DNA of 64,000 bases from RYN-230 sp963711705 (GTDB lineage Bacteria > Actinomycetota > Actinomycetes > Streptosporangiales > Streptosporangiaceae), in contig CAVQFM010000002.1 in NCBI GenBank assembly GCA_963711705.1, positions 1-64,000 of the forward strand, read 5' to 3'. The notes beneath the pieces are model-generated. The model saw nothing but the letters and a program-made list of their open reading frames with translations, was not told the origin of the DNA and ran no database searches. Below are positions 16,478 to 25,169 of this stretch, in pieces. Made by a program: the position numbers and the translations under genes. Numbering within the stretch: the first letter of the stretch is position 1; each line of letters opens with the position of its first letter.

Positions 16478-17460
16478 CGCTCGCTGTCCAGCGACCGCAT
16501 CCCGCCGCTGTCGTACCGCTCCCCGGCCACCCGCGCGGCTGGTACCGCGGCCTCGATGGCGGCCAGCTCGTCCGGGCTGAGCCGCAGGTCGAACGCGGCC
16601 AGCGCCTCGGCCAGCCGGGCTCGCCGCTTGGTGCCGATCAGCGGGACGATGTCGTCGCCCTGCGCCGCCACCCAGGCGATGGCGAGCTGGGCGGTCGTTA
16701 CCCCCCGCTCCCCGGCGATCTTCCCCAGCGCGCCCAGCAGGGCCAGGTTCTGCTCCAGGTTCCCCTGCTGGAACCGGGGGAACCGGGTCCGCGGGTCACC
16801 CTCGGCCAGCCGGGCCGTGTCCGGGCTGAGCAGCCCGCGGGACAGGATGCCGTAGGCGGTCACGCCGATGCCGAGGTCCCGCGCGACCGGCAGGATCTCC
16901 GCCTCGATTCCCCGGCTCATCAGTGAGTACTCGATCTGCAGGCCGGTCACCGGGTGGACCGCGTGGGCCCGCCGGATGGTCTCCGCGCCCACCTCGGACA
17001 GTCCGAGATAGCGCACGTACCCGGCGCCGATCATCTCGGCGATGGCCCCGACCGTGTCCTCGATGGGCACCCGCGGGTCCAGCCGGGCCGGCTGGTACAG
17101 GTCGACGTAGTCGGTACCCAGCCGGGTCAGCGAGTAGGACAGGTAGTTCTTCACCCCGGCCGGGCTCGCGTCGTGGCCGATGAACATGCCCCGCGGGTCG
17201 CGCTGCCCACCGAACTTGACCTGCACGAACACGCTGTCCCTGGGCACCTCGCGGAGCACCTGGCGCAGCAGCAGCTCGTTGTGTCCCATGCCGTAGAAAT
17301 CACCCGTGTCCAGCAGGGTGATCCCGGCGTCCAGCGCGGCCCGGATGGTGGCCACGCTCTCCTCGTCGTCCGCGGGGCCGTAGATCCCGGACATGCCCAT
17401 CAGCCCCAGCCCCACCCGGGACACCACTGGCCCGTCCCGCCCCAGCCTGGTCATCTGCAC
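16465..17460 (-). CDS. Aldo/keto reductase
   Basis: The 331-residue TIM-barrel protein begins MQMTRLGRDGPVVSRVGLGL (GTG start with GGAG 9 bases upstream; ATG at 17454 is the alternative). It has LLDTGDFYGMGHNELLL (catalytic Asp and Tyr), VFVQVKFGG (Lys), GLSEVGAETIRRAHAV, QIEYSLMSRGIE and VPLIGTKRRARL for NADPH binding. The strand that usually carries the catalytic His (YxQHRxDP) reads DLYQPARLDP, so that His is replaced by Ala. It follows the amidohydrolase by 15 bp and is probably co-transcribed with it. Substrate unknown. Confidence 0.92.
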   Translation of the reverse strand: MQMTRLGRDGPVVSRVGLGLMGMSGIYGPADDEESVATIRAALDAGITLLDTGDFYGMGHNELLLRQVLREVPRDSVFVQVKFGGQRDPRGMFIGHDASPAGVKNYLSYSLTRLGTDYVDLYQPARLDPRVPIEDTVGAIAEMIGAGYVRYLGLSEVGAETIRRAHAVHPVTGLQIEYSLMSRGIEAEILPVARDLGIGVTAYGILSRGLLSPDTARLAEGDPRTRFPRFQQGNLEQNLALLGALGKIAGERGVTTAQLAIAWVAAQGDDIVPLIGTKRRARLAEALAAFDLRLSPDELAAIEAAVPAARVAGERYDSGGMRSLDSERQPR

Positions 17461-17475
17461 GTCGGTGTACTCCTC

Positions 17476-19185
17476 TTACTCGTCAGCCGCCAGGTACACC
17501 CGCTGCCCCCCGACGTAGGTGGCGGCGACGGTGGTCAGGGCGATCTCGCTGGGCGGGATGGCGAACGGGTCGCGGTCCAGGATCACCAGGTCGGCCAGGT
17601 ACCCGGGGGCGATGGCGCCGGTTTCGTCCAGGTTGTTCACGTACGCCGAGCCGGCCGTGTACGCGGCCATCGCCACCGGCAGGCTCAGCGCCTGGCCGGG
17701 CAGCAGCGGGTCGGCCCCCGGGTCGCCCTCGCCCGGGGGCAGCACCCGGTTCACCGCGACGTGCATGCCCCACAGCGGGTTGGCGCTGCTCACCGCCCAG
17801 TCACTGCCCGCGGCCAGCCGGGCCCCGGCCGCCAGCAGCCCGGCGAACGGGTACTGCCGCGCCGACCGCTCCGGGCCCAGGAACGGGATGGTCAGGTCGT
17901 CCATCTGCGGCTCGTGGGCGGCCCACAGCGCCTGCATGTTCGCGGCCACGCCGAGCTGCGCGAACCGCGGGATGTCGTCCGCGTGGATCACCTGGAGGTG
18001 CGCGATGTGGTGCCGGCCCGGGCTGACCACGTTGGCCGCCCGCGCCGCCTCGAACGCGTCCAGCGCCTCGCGCACCGCCCGGTCCCCGATCGCGTGCACG
18101 TGTATCCCGAAGCCGGCCGCGTCCAGCCGGGTCACCTGGTCGGCCAGGTCGGTGGGATCGACATGGGACAGCCCGCGGTTGCCGGTCTGGCAGCCGCAGC
18201 TGTCCAGGTACGGGTCGATCATCCCGGCGGTGAAGTTCTCCGCCACGCCGTCCTGCATGATTTTCACCGTGCCGGCCCGGAACCGGCCGGCCCGGCCCTC
18301 GGCCCGCCGGTCGAGCAGGTCGTCGAGCTGCTCACCGCCCCGGCCGCGGTCCCACCACAACGCGCCCTCGACCCGTGCGGTCAGCGTGCCGTCCCGGGCG
18401 GCGGCCAGGTAGGCCGGGAGCGGGTCCGGGGCGCCCAGGTAGTCACCGACGATCGCGTCCTGCCACGCGGTGATGCCCAGCGAGTGCAGGTGCTGCTGGG
18501 CCAGCAGCAGCCCCTCGACACACTGGGCGGCGGTCGGCGCGGGCACCAGCCTGCCGACCAGCAGGGCGGCACCCTCGTGCAGCGTGCCCTGCGGCTCGCC
18601 GGCCGGCCCGCGCTCGATGCGGCCATCGGCCGGGTCCGGGGTGGCCGCGGTCACCCCGGCCAGTTCCAGCGCCCGCGAGTTCACCCACGCGCCGTGGCCG
18701 TCCCGGTTGGTCAGGTAGGCGGGCCGGCCACCGGTCACCCCGTCGAGCAGCTCGCGGGAGGGTGTGCCACGGTCGAACCACTCCATCCGCCAGCCGCTGC
18801 CGGAGATCCACTCCCGGTCCGGGTACGCCCCGGCGTACGCGTGGATCCGGGCCAGCGCGTCGGCCTGGTCCGCCGCGTCGGCCAGGTCGCACTCCAGCAT
18901 GGTCAGGCCGGCGAACACCGGGTGCACATGCGCGTCCTGGAAGCCGGGCAGCAGGGGCCGGCCCCGCAGGTCCACCCGTTCGGCCCGGTCGCTGGCCAGC
19001 GCGATGATCTCGTCGTCGGCGCCGACCGCGATGACTTCGCCGCCACGCACGGCCACCGCGGTGGCGGGCGGGCCGATATCCTCCGCCGGTGCCCGGGTCA
19101 TCCGCTGCCCGTCGGTGAGCACGGTGTACACCGCGCCGCCGGTGAAGATCAGGTCCGCCTGCCCGGCCGGGCTCTGGTCAGCCAT
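17476..19185 (-). CDS. YtcJ-like amidohydrolase (amidohydrolase 3 family)
   Basis: The ATG at 19185 follows AGGAGG by 8 bases and begins MADQSPAGQADLIFTGGAVY; longer in-frame upstream starts lack that signal. The 569-residue protein has the metal-binding PGFQDAHVHPVF (HxH), an inserted YtcJ-type domain, HVHAIGDRAVREALDAFEAA, HHIAHLQVIHADDIPRFAQL and LAAGSDWAVSSANPLWGMHV near the C-terminus with the conserved Asp. YtcJ proteins hydrolyse diverse amides or formyl groups and substrates are rarely known. It forms a two-gene unit with the aldo/keto reductase and converges on the permease/acetamidase unit. Confidence 0.92.
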   Translation of the reverse strand: MADQSPAGQADLIFTGGAVYTVLTDGQRMTRAPAEDIGPPATAVAVRGGEVIAVGADDEIIALASDRAERVDLRGRPLLPGFQDAHVHPVFAGLTMLECDLADAADQADALARIHAYAGAYPDREWISGSGWRMEWFDRGTPSRELLDGVTGGRPAYLTNRDGHGAWVNSRALELAGVTAATPDPADGRIERGPAGEPQGTLHEGAALLVGRLVPAPTAAQCVEGLLLAQQHLHSLGITAWQDAIVGDYLGAPDPLPAYLAAARDGTLTARVEGALWWDRGRGGEQLDDLLDRRAEGRAGRFRAGTVKIMQDGVAENFTAGMIDPYLDSCGCQTGNRGLSHVDPTDLADQVTRLDAAGFGIHVHAIGDRAVREALDAFEAARAANVVSPGRHHIAHLQVIHADDIPRFAQLGVAANMQALWAAHEPQMDDLTIPFLGPERSARQYPFAGLLAAGARLAAGSDWAVSSANPLWGMHVAVNRVLPPGEGDPGADPLLPGQALSLPVAMAAYTAGSAYVNNLDETGAIAPGYLADLVILDRDPFAIPPSEIALTTVAATYVGGQRVYLAADE

Positions 19186-19824
19186 CCGCTGCCTCCTGGG
19201 GTCCAGCTGCCGGTGAGCACCTGTGTGCCGGCATGGATAGGACGGTAGCCGGGCCCGGAGCGCGGGCCGCGGCCGGCCGCCCGGTACCGGCCAGCTGGCC
19301 CGCAAATCGCAGCTCAGAGATCAGGAACATGGCGAACAGCCGGCCACTGCCGGTGGTCCGCGAGCCGATCGTGGGCGTTCAGCGCCGAGGTGCAGATGAG
19401 CCCGCTAATCCCGCAATAACCGGTCCGCCCATGCCGCGATCCTCCCGGACGACTCACGTCTGCCCGGGGATGGTGGCACGGCCGGCCGCCTGAGTCAACC
19501 CCGAGAGTGGTGTCCGGTGGACCGGCCCGCCCGGTGAGTGCCTCAGGCTGAGACGGGAAAATCAAGAATGATCTCCCTGGGAAGACACTGCTGCCCCCAG
19601 GGACCAGGAACTCTGGCTCACGCGCCAGGATCGATGCTGGGCCCTGCTCGCGCTCGCCGGGACCGGCTGGCGCACCGCTGGTGCGCGGTCCCCCGTTTGC
19701 TCATCCCCTGCTCTGCTGCGCCGCCCCACGTTCCGCGGTCCATGGGCACAGGCGCGTCTGTCCTGCTCGGTGCGGCCGGCCGGCTATCTGGCCGGGCGGG
19801 CCCGCACGCCGTGCGCGCCGGAGC
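19186..19824. other. Long intergenic region with no supported gene
   Basis: This is about 640 bases between the amidohydrolase promoter side and the end of the DUF4193 gene. Open frames here look like GC-driven artefacts without a recognisable motif or ribosome site. The sequence composition is slightly less GC-biased around 19540-19600. I see no repeats or tRNA. Confidence 0.5.
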
Positions 19825-19850
19825 GTGCGGCCTGATTGCTCAGGCCGCAC
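19825..19850 (-). terminator. Hairpin overlapping the DUF4193 stop codon
   Basis: Perfect 11-bp arms GTGCGGCCTGA (19825-19835) and TCAGGCCGCAC (19840-19850) flank a 4-nt loop. The right arm contains the last codons and the TGA of the DUF4193 gene. There is no U-tract, as is common for actinobacterial terminators. Confidence 0.65.
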
Positions 19851-20139
19851 ACTCGCGGCAAACCGGCTGGCCATTGCGGTCTTCCGCCAGCTGGCTGCGG
19901 TGATGTACCAGGAAACAACGCGAACACGTGAACTCGTCAGCCTGCCGCGGGATGACCCGGAAGGACAGCTCTTCGTTGGACAGATCGGCGCCGGGCAGCT
20001 CCAGCGACTCCGCGACATCGTCTGGGTCGATGTCGATCGTGCTGGAGGACTTGTCCATGCGCCGGGCCTGCAGTTCCTGCAGGCTGTCTTCGGTGAGCTC
20101 GTCGTCGGTCTTCCGCGGGCTGTCGTAGTCGGTTCCCAT
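19840..20139 (-). CDS. DUF4193 family zinc-finger-like protein
   Basis: The 99-residue acidic protein starts MGTDYDSPRKTDDELTEDSL from an ATG with GGAG nearby. It continues LQELQARRMDKSSSTIDIDP, LELPGADLSNEELSFRVIPR and QADEFTCSRCFLVHHRSQLA, and ends NGQPVCRECAA. Two CxxC pairs (CSRC, CREC) suggest a C-terminal zinc site. This matches the actinobacteria-specific DUF4193 family along its full length. Function is unknown; the family is widespread in the phylum. It is transcribed divergently from the kinase-like gene across a 290-bp spacer. Confidence 0.93.
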   Translation of the reverse strand: MGTDYDSPRKTDDELTEDSLQELQARRMDKSSSTIDIDPDDVAESLELPGADLSNEELSFRVIPRQADEFTCSRCFLVHHRSQLAEDRNGQPVCRECAA

Positions 20140-20431
20140 TGGGTACTCCACCCCCTCCTTAGTTATGGGCCTCGTCGCGCGGATGTAACGCTCAGCAGGC
20201 CTCAGTTGTGCCCGATTCCGGCGGGGAATTCTGTCACGTCCGCCTGCCGCGCACACGGAGGGTACGGGCTATCGCGCGTCGTGTCCGTATCTTCAGCGAC
20301 CAAGCCACCAGTGCAAAGCTCCCAGCGCGTGCTTCGGACGGTAACTTCCCCCGATCTCTGCACGCCAAGCACGGGAAAGTGCGTATCGTACAAACCGACT
20401 TCCAACTCAGCAGGACCAGCGGAGCCGCCGC

Positions 20432-21745
20432 ATGCCCTACGTGACACCGTTGCGGCCCGATGATCCGCGGCGCGTCGGGCGGTACCGGCTGGCCGGGCAC
20501 ATCGCTGGTGAGCCAGCTGACCCGGATTCTGCGGGCACCTTCCTGTCCCGGCTGCCCGACGGCGCCGCCGTCGCGATTACCCTGCTGGGCCGCACCTCGG
20601 CGCCGGACGCCGCGTCCCGGGACCGGTTCAGTGCTGAGGCCCGGGCCGCGCGCCGGGTTGCACCGTTCTGCACCGCGCGGATCCTGGATGCCGGGTTCGA
20701 CGCCGACCAGCCCTACCTGGTCAGCGAGTTCATCGAGGGCCCCTCGCTGACCGAGGTGGTCAGGGCTGAGGGCCCGGTCGAGGGGCCGGTGCTGGCCGCG
20801 CTGGCCATCGGCGCGGCTACCGGGCTGGCCTCCATCCACCAGGCCGGGCTGGTACACGGCGACTTCGGCCCGGATCACCTGGTACTCGGGGCGGAAGGCC
20901 CCCGGGTCGTGCATTTCAGCATCACGCCGCCGTACGGTATGGCCACCCCGTCCGCGGACCTGCTGGCCTGGGCCCAGGCGATCATGTTCGCGGTGACCGG
21001 CGGCGGCACCCGGCCGGTTGACCCGGCCAGCCTGCCGGAGCCGCTGGGCACGGTGGTGCCAGCCTGCCTGTCCGCTGACCCGATCAGCCGGCCGCAGGCC
21101 CGGGCGCTGGTGACGGCGCTGCTCGGGCAGGACGACCCGGCGGCCGGGCTGCTGGCCGAGGGGACCAGGCGGGCCCGGGCGGCGGGCCGCGGCGCGGTCG
21201 GCACCGGCCCGCGGCCCCAGCCGGCCGAGCCGGCCCGGTCCACGTCCCGCCGGGTGGCCTGGATCGCGGGCTGCGCCGCCTGCGTGGCCGCCATCGTGGT
21301 GGCCGCCACGCTCATCGTCACGAACCGGGGCGCTCACCCCGACCCGGTGCGGCCGAGCTCGTCGGCCCCGGCTGGCACCACCTCGCACACCGCCTCGGCC
21401 TCGCCGTCAGCCACCCCGACGATCCCAGCGGCGCTGGCGGGCACCTGGTCGGGCACGGTCCGGCAGACCAACCCGACGCTCTCGGTGACCGTGCAGATCC
21501 AGCTGCCCGCGGGCGCCTCCGCCGGCACCGTGGACTACCAGGAGCTCGGCTGCTCCGGGCGGCTGCTGCTGGTCTCGGCCCGGGGCGGCACTTACACCCT
21601 GGACCAGGGCATCACCAAGGGCGAGCAGCGCTGCGACAACGGCGTGGTAATGCTGACCCCGCAGGCCAAGTCAGGACTGCTGTTCAGGTTCCGGCGGGCC
21701 GACGCGCCGAGCCCGTCCGGCCTGCTGGCCAAAACTGGCTCCTAA
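20432..21745 (+). CDS. Membrane serine/threonine kinase-like protein, probable pseudokinase
   Basis: The 437-residue protein has a Pkn-type kinase-like domain (about 12-245), TM AWIAGCAACVAAIVVAATLI near 272-293 and an extracellular C-terminal domain (GTWSGTVRQTNPTLSVTVQI...). Key catalytic residues are altered. The VAIK Lys is Thr (AVAITLLGR), the catalytic loop is HGDFGPDHLVL instead of HRDLKPxNxLL (Asp kept, Asn changed to His) and DFG is replaced by VHFSI. The Gly-rich loop is also poor. It should bind partners or ligands rather than phosphorylate. The extracellular domain could be a sensor. It has no frameshift, so it is probably a maintained pseudokinase. Confidence 0.85.
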   Translation: MPYVTPLRPDDPRRVGRYRLAGHIAGEPADPDSAGTFLSRLPDGAAVAITLLGRTSAPDAASRDRFSAEARAARRVAPFCTARILDAGFDADQPYLVSEFIEGPSLTEVVRAEGPVEGPVLAALAIGAATGLASIHQAGLVHGDFGPDHLVLGAEGPRVVHFSITPPYGMATPSADLLAWAQAIMFAVTGGGTRPVDPASLPEPLGTVVPACLSADPISRPQARALVTALLGQDDPAAGLLAEGTRRARAAGRGAVGTGPRPQPAEPARSTSRRVAWIAGCAACVAAIVVAATLIVTNRGAHPDPVRPSSSAPAGTTSHTASASPSATPTIPAALAGTWSGTVRQTNPTLSVTVQIQLPAGASAGTVDYQELGCSGRLLLVSARGGTYTLDQGITKGEQRCDNGVVMLTPQAKSGLLFRFRRADAPSPSGLLAKTGS

Positions 21746-21759
21746 CCGGCGCCCGCCCA

Positions 21760-21815
21760 GATCGTGATCATGACTTAAGGGCTAAAAGATTCGACCCTAA
21801 GTCATGATCACGATC
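21760..21815. terminator. Long bidirectional hairpin between convergent genes
   Basis: The arms are 21760-21781 (GATCGTGATCATGACTTAAGGG) and 21795-21815 (CCCTAAGTCATGATCACGATC), separated by a 13-nt AT-rich loop. They pair over 21 bp with one bulged A, and flanking CGCCCGCC/GGCGGGCG extends the stem. The position between the kinase-like gene and the inositol phosphatase, both ending here, fits a shared terminator. Confidence 0.8.
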
Positions 21816-21882
21816 CGGCGGGCGGGCGGACGGACGGCGGGCCCGGGGGCGGCGAAGCGGACGGGCCCGGAGGGCGGCGAAA

Positions 21883-22725
21883 TCAGCGGGCCGCGTCGCG
21901 CTCGGGGTCCAGGGTGGCCAGCAGGTCGTGCAGCTCGCTGAACAGGGCGGGTTCGGCGGCCATGGTCAGCTCCGGGCTGGCCGGCTTGCCCTTCAGCCCG
22001 GCCACCCGGGCGCCCGCCTCGGTGGCGATCAGGCCGCCGGCCGCGTAGTCCCAGTAGTTGACGCCCCGCTCGTAGTAAGCGTCGACCCGGCCGGCCGCGA
22101 CCGAGCACAGGTCCACCGCGCACGAGCCGGCCCGGCGGATGTCGCGGACCAGGGGCAGCACGGCCGCCACCACTTCACCCTGCACCACCCGCTGGGCCTG
22201 CGCGTACCCGAACCCGGTGGATACCAGCGCGCGGTGCAGCGGCACCCCGGTGTTGCAGCGCAGCGGCACCGGGGGGCCGGCCGCCGGGTGCAGGAAGCTG
22301 CCCTGCCCGGCGACGGCGGTGAACACCTCGCCGTGCGCGGGCACGGCCACCACGCCCGCCAGTACCTGCCCATCTACCTCGGCGGCGATGCTGACCGCCC
22401 AGTCCGCCAGCCCGTACAGGTAGTTGACGGTGCCGTCGAGCGGGTCGACGATCCAGCGGACCCGGCCGCGACCGCTCTCGCCGCCCTCCTCGCCGAGGAT
22501 CGCGTCAGCCGGCCGCTCGGCCCGGATCCGCTGCCGGATCAGGGCCTCGGACGCGCGGTCCATCTCGGTGACCACGTCGGTCGGGCTGGACTTGGTGCTG
22601 GCCACCTCCGGCCGGCCCTGCGGCCCGGCCGGCCTGCGGCTGGCCAGCAGCCGCCCGGCCTCGTCCGCGGCCGACCGGGCCAGGCTGAGCAGCTGCCCGG
22701 GGTCCGGGCTGGCGGGGGCGCTCAT
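21883..22725 (-). CDS. Inositol monophosphatase family protein
   Basis: The ATG at 22725 overlaps the ferrochelatase stop by 4 bp (ATGA). The 280-residue protein has the family's metal sites: LGEEGGESGRGRVRW (the Glu-Glu pair), WIVDPLDGTVNYLYGLADWA (DPLDGTxN) and, near the C-terminus, YYERGVNYWDYAAGGLIATE (the WDxAAG motif). It acts as a Mg2+-dependent phosphatase on inositol-1-phosphate or related sugar phosphates. In actinobacteria this supports inositol, phosphatidylinositol or mycothiol supply. Coupling to ferrochelatase is a common arrangement with no obvious metabolic link. Confidence 0.93.
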   Translation of the reverse strand: MSAPASPDPGQLLSLARSAADEAGRLLASRRPAGPQGRPEVASTKSSPTDVVTEMDRASEALIRQRIRAERPADAILGEEGGESGRGRVRWIVDPLDGTVNYLYGLADWAVSIAAEVDGQVLAGVVAVPAHGEVFTAVAGQGSFLHPAAGPPVPLRCNTGVPLHRALVSTGFGYAQAQRVVQGEVVAAVLPLVRDIRRAGSCAVDLCSVAAGRVDAYYERGVNYWDYAAGGLIATEAGARVAGLKGKPASPELTMAAEPALFSELHDLLATLDPERDAAR

Positions 22726-23785
22726 GACCGCACCGGGCGGCCGGGGCGGGACGCGGGGGCGGCCAGCGGGCAGCAATCGTCAGGGCAACTATTGTCCGCG
22801 GGGCCGCACGGGCCGAGCGCGGCGGGCCGGGCCGGGCCGCCCGCCAGCCGCTCGCTGACCAGTGCGGTGATCATCGAGACGAACCGCGGGTCGGTGCCGG
22901 GCGTGGCCGCCCGGGCCAGCGGCAGGCCGAGCCGCGCGGCGGCCTGCGCGGCCTCGACGTCCAGGTCGTGCACGACCTCCATGTGGTCGGTGATGAAGCC
23001 GACCGGGACCAGGACCGCGCCCGGGGCCCCGGCCGCGGCCAGCTCGGCCAGGTAGTCACGGACGTCCGGACCGAGCCAGGGCTGCGCCGGCGGGCCGCTG
23101 CGGCTCTGGTAGACCAGCCGCCACGGGTGAGCGCCGCCGTCCACCCGCTCCGCGACCAGCCGCGCGGCCTCGTGCAACTGGGCCGGGTAGCGCCCGCCGG
23201 GCGGCGGCCCGCTGGCCTCGGCCATGGCCTCCGGGACGCTGTGCGCGGTGAACACCAGCGGGACCCGGTCCCGGGCGGCCGGGGGCAGCGCTTCGATGGC
23301 CCGGGCGGTGGCGTCCGCGAACGGCTCGATGAAGCCCGGGTGGTTGTAGAAGTGCCTGATCTTGTCGATCCGCGGGGCACCCGGCCGGCCTGCTGGCGGG
23401 CCGCCTCGATGTCGCCGAGGTACTGCCGGCAGCCGGAGTAGGACCCGTAGGCCGAGGTCACGAACGCGATAGCGTGCCGCACCCCGGCCGCCGCCATCTC
23501 CGCCACCGTCGCGGTCAGGTACGGATCCCAGTTCCGGTTACCCCAGTAGAGCGGCAGGTCCAGGCCGGCCGCGGCGAAGTCCTTGCCGATCGCGGCGAGC
23601 AGATCACGGCACTGCTGGTTGATCGGGCTGACCCCGCCCGCGGCGTAATAGTGCTCGGCGACCGCGGCCAGCCGCTCCGGGGGCACGCCGCGGCCCCGGG
23701 TGACGTTTTCCAGGAACGGCATGACGTCGCCGGGGCCCTCCGGGCCGCCGAACGACACCAGCAGGAACGCGTCGTAGTCCGGCAT
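22722..23785 (-). pseudogene. hemH: Ferrochelatase with a single frameshift (possible sequence error)
   Basis: The N-terminal half (MPDYDAFLLVSFGGPEGPGD..., PINQQCRDLLAAIGKDFAAA, HAIAFVTSAYGSYSGCRQYL) and the C-terminal half (LVFTAHSVPEAMAEASG with the catalytic His, then LVYQSRSGPPAQPWLGPDV, VLVPVGFITDHMEVVHDLDV) are both well conserved but in different frames. The break lies in CCGGCCGGCC at 23381-23390; restoring one base there joins them via RIDKIRHFYNHPGF. The C-terminus has clustered cysteines (CGPADNSCPDDCC) as in actinobacterial [2Fe-2S] ferrochelatases. The enzyme inserts iron into coproporphyrin III in this phylum. A frameshift in a haem gene is suspicious, so base error is as likely as real loss. 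Confidence 0.85.
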
Positions 23786-23863
23786 GCCTCCATCCAACCA
23801 GCCAGCCACGGGTGGCTGGTCCCGGCGGCGGGCCTAGTCAGCGGCCCAGCTCAGCGGCCCAGC

Positions 23864-25003
23864 TCAGCCGTAGTCCCGGGCGTACTCCTGGGCCAGCGCG
23901 AGCACCTCGTTGACATACCAGGTGGCGTGGTTGTAGGCGAGGATGGCGCCGCGCAGGCCCGCCGCGGTGCGGCCGCCATTGGCGCACAGCAGCCGGGCGG
24001 CCGAGGGCACCGCGTCGTAAGCATTCATGATGTCCGGCGGGCCGGTCTGGCCGAACGCGCTGATCCCGTACACCTGCCAGGTGGACGGCAGGAACTGCAT
24101 GGGCCCGAGGGCACCGGCGCTGGACGGGCCCGGGTTGGCGCCGTCGCCGCTCTCGATCTGCCCGATCGCGGCCAGCACGGTCCAGGACAGGCCGGGGCAG
24201 TACCGGGCCGCGGATGCCTTGAACAGCTCCGGGTAGCTGCCGGGCCGGCCACCGCTGGTGCTGCGGTCCACCGGTAGCTGCTCGCGGCGCAGGCTGACGA
24301 TCGTGGCCCGGTGGCCGGCGATGGCGCGGACCGCCCTGGTCAGCCCGGCCATGCTGGCACCGGGCGCGCTGATCAGCGCCAGCACCCCGGGAATCAGGCC
24401 GAGCCGCGGGGTGGCCCGGCTACTGACCAGCGCGCCGATCCCGGATACGCCGAGTGGCGCCGACCCGCCGAAGATCAGGTCCTGCTGGCCGCCCCCGGTG
24501 ACCCGGTAGCGCGTGCCGGGGTGCAGTCTGAGCCGCTTGGCCAGGGCTTTCGAGGCGACGAAGTGACCGCGGGCCAGCGCCGTCCACAGCCGCTGGTCCG
24601 ACGCCGTGGCCAGCGGGGTCCAGGACCGGAACTGCTGCGGGTCGACCCCGAGCACGTTGACCCGGTGGCGGCCGATCTTGATGGCCGCGCCGTCGGCGGC
24701 GATCAGGTTGCCCACCCCGCTGATCCTGGCCAGTTTCTTCAGCTGCCTGGCGCCCAGGCCGGTCGGCTCGATCACCAGCAGGTCGGGCAGGAAGATCCGG
24801 TGGTAGCTGCTGCCCTCCGGGGTGGCGGCCGCGGCGTGCGCGGCGCGGCCCGGCGTGGCGGCCGGCTGCGCGGCGGGTGCCGGGGGCAGCATGGCCGTGG
24901 TCCCCGCCACCAGCATGCTGACTGCGCCGCCCGCCGCCAGCGTCCGCGCGGTGCGCGGGATGGCGGCACAGGCCGGCGCGGCGCGCCGTAGCAGGCGTCT
25001 CAT
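23864..25003 (-). CDS. Secreted lytic transglycosylase (SLT domain)
   Basis: The 379-residue protein starts MRRLLRRAAPACAAIPRTAR, with a signal or membrane anchor (AAGGAVSMLVAGTTAMLPPA). A novel-looking middle region of about 170 residues contains LLVIEPTGLGARQLKKLARI. The C-terminal goose-lysozyme-like SLT domain has TVLAAIGQIESGDGANPGPS (catalytic Glu at about 283), GALGPMQFLPSTWQVYG and AILAYNHATWYVNEVLALA. It cleaves peptidoglycan between MurNAc and GlcNAc. The middle region may position the enzyme, since it resembles a FtsX-like extracellular domain in pattern, but I cannot identify it. It is divergent from the lactone oxidase gene. Confidence 0.9.
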   Translation of the reverse strand: MRRLLRRAAPACAAIPRTARTLAAGGAVSMLVAGTTAMLPPAPAAQPAATPGRAAHAAAATPEGSSYHRIFLPDLLVIEPTGLGARQLKKLARISGVGNLIAADGAAIKIGRHRVNVLGVDPQQFRSWTPLATASDQRLWTALARGHFVASKALAKRLRLHPGTRYRVTGGGQQDLIFGGSAPLGVSGIGALVSSRATPRLGLIPGVLALISAPGASMAGLTRAVRAIAGHRATIVSLRREQLPVDRSTSGGRPGSYPELFKASAARYCPGLSWTVLAAIGQIESGDGANPGPSSAGALGPMQFLPSTWQVYGISAFGQTGPPDIMNAYDAVPSAARLLCANGGRTAAGLRGAILAYNHATWYVNEVLALAQEYARDYG

Positions 25004-25169
25004 CGCGTCCCAACCCTATAAGCCTGGGTCAAGGCGCTGAAGGCCCGCCCGGCACCGCGCCCGCCAAAGCTACAGGACTACCGCTCTGCGGTAAGAAGTG
25101 ACTTATGTGGTACCTGATCCGCAGCTGGCACACCGGCCCGGGACCGGCCGCCTCGGATAAGGTCCGGGC

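Noticed and set aside
19186..19824. Small open frames in the spacer upstream of the DUF4193 stop
   Set aside because: No recognisable domain, poor starts and no ribosome site; treated as non-coding.
22722..23255. C-terminal ferrochelatase frame considered as a separate small gene
   Set aside because: Its start lies mid-domain and the N-terminal half continues directly upstream one base out of frame, so it is one broken gene.
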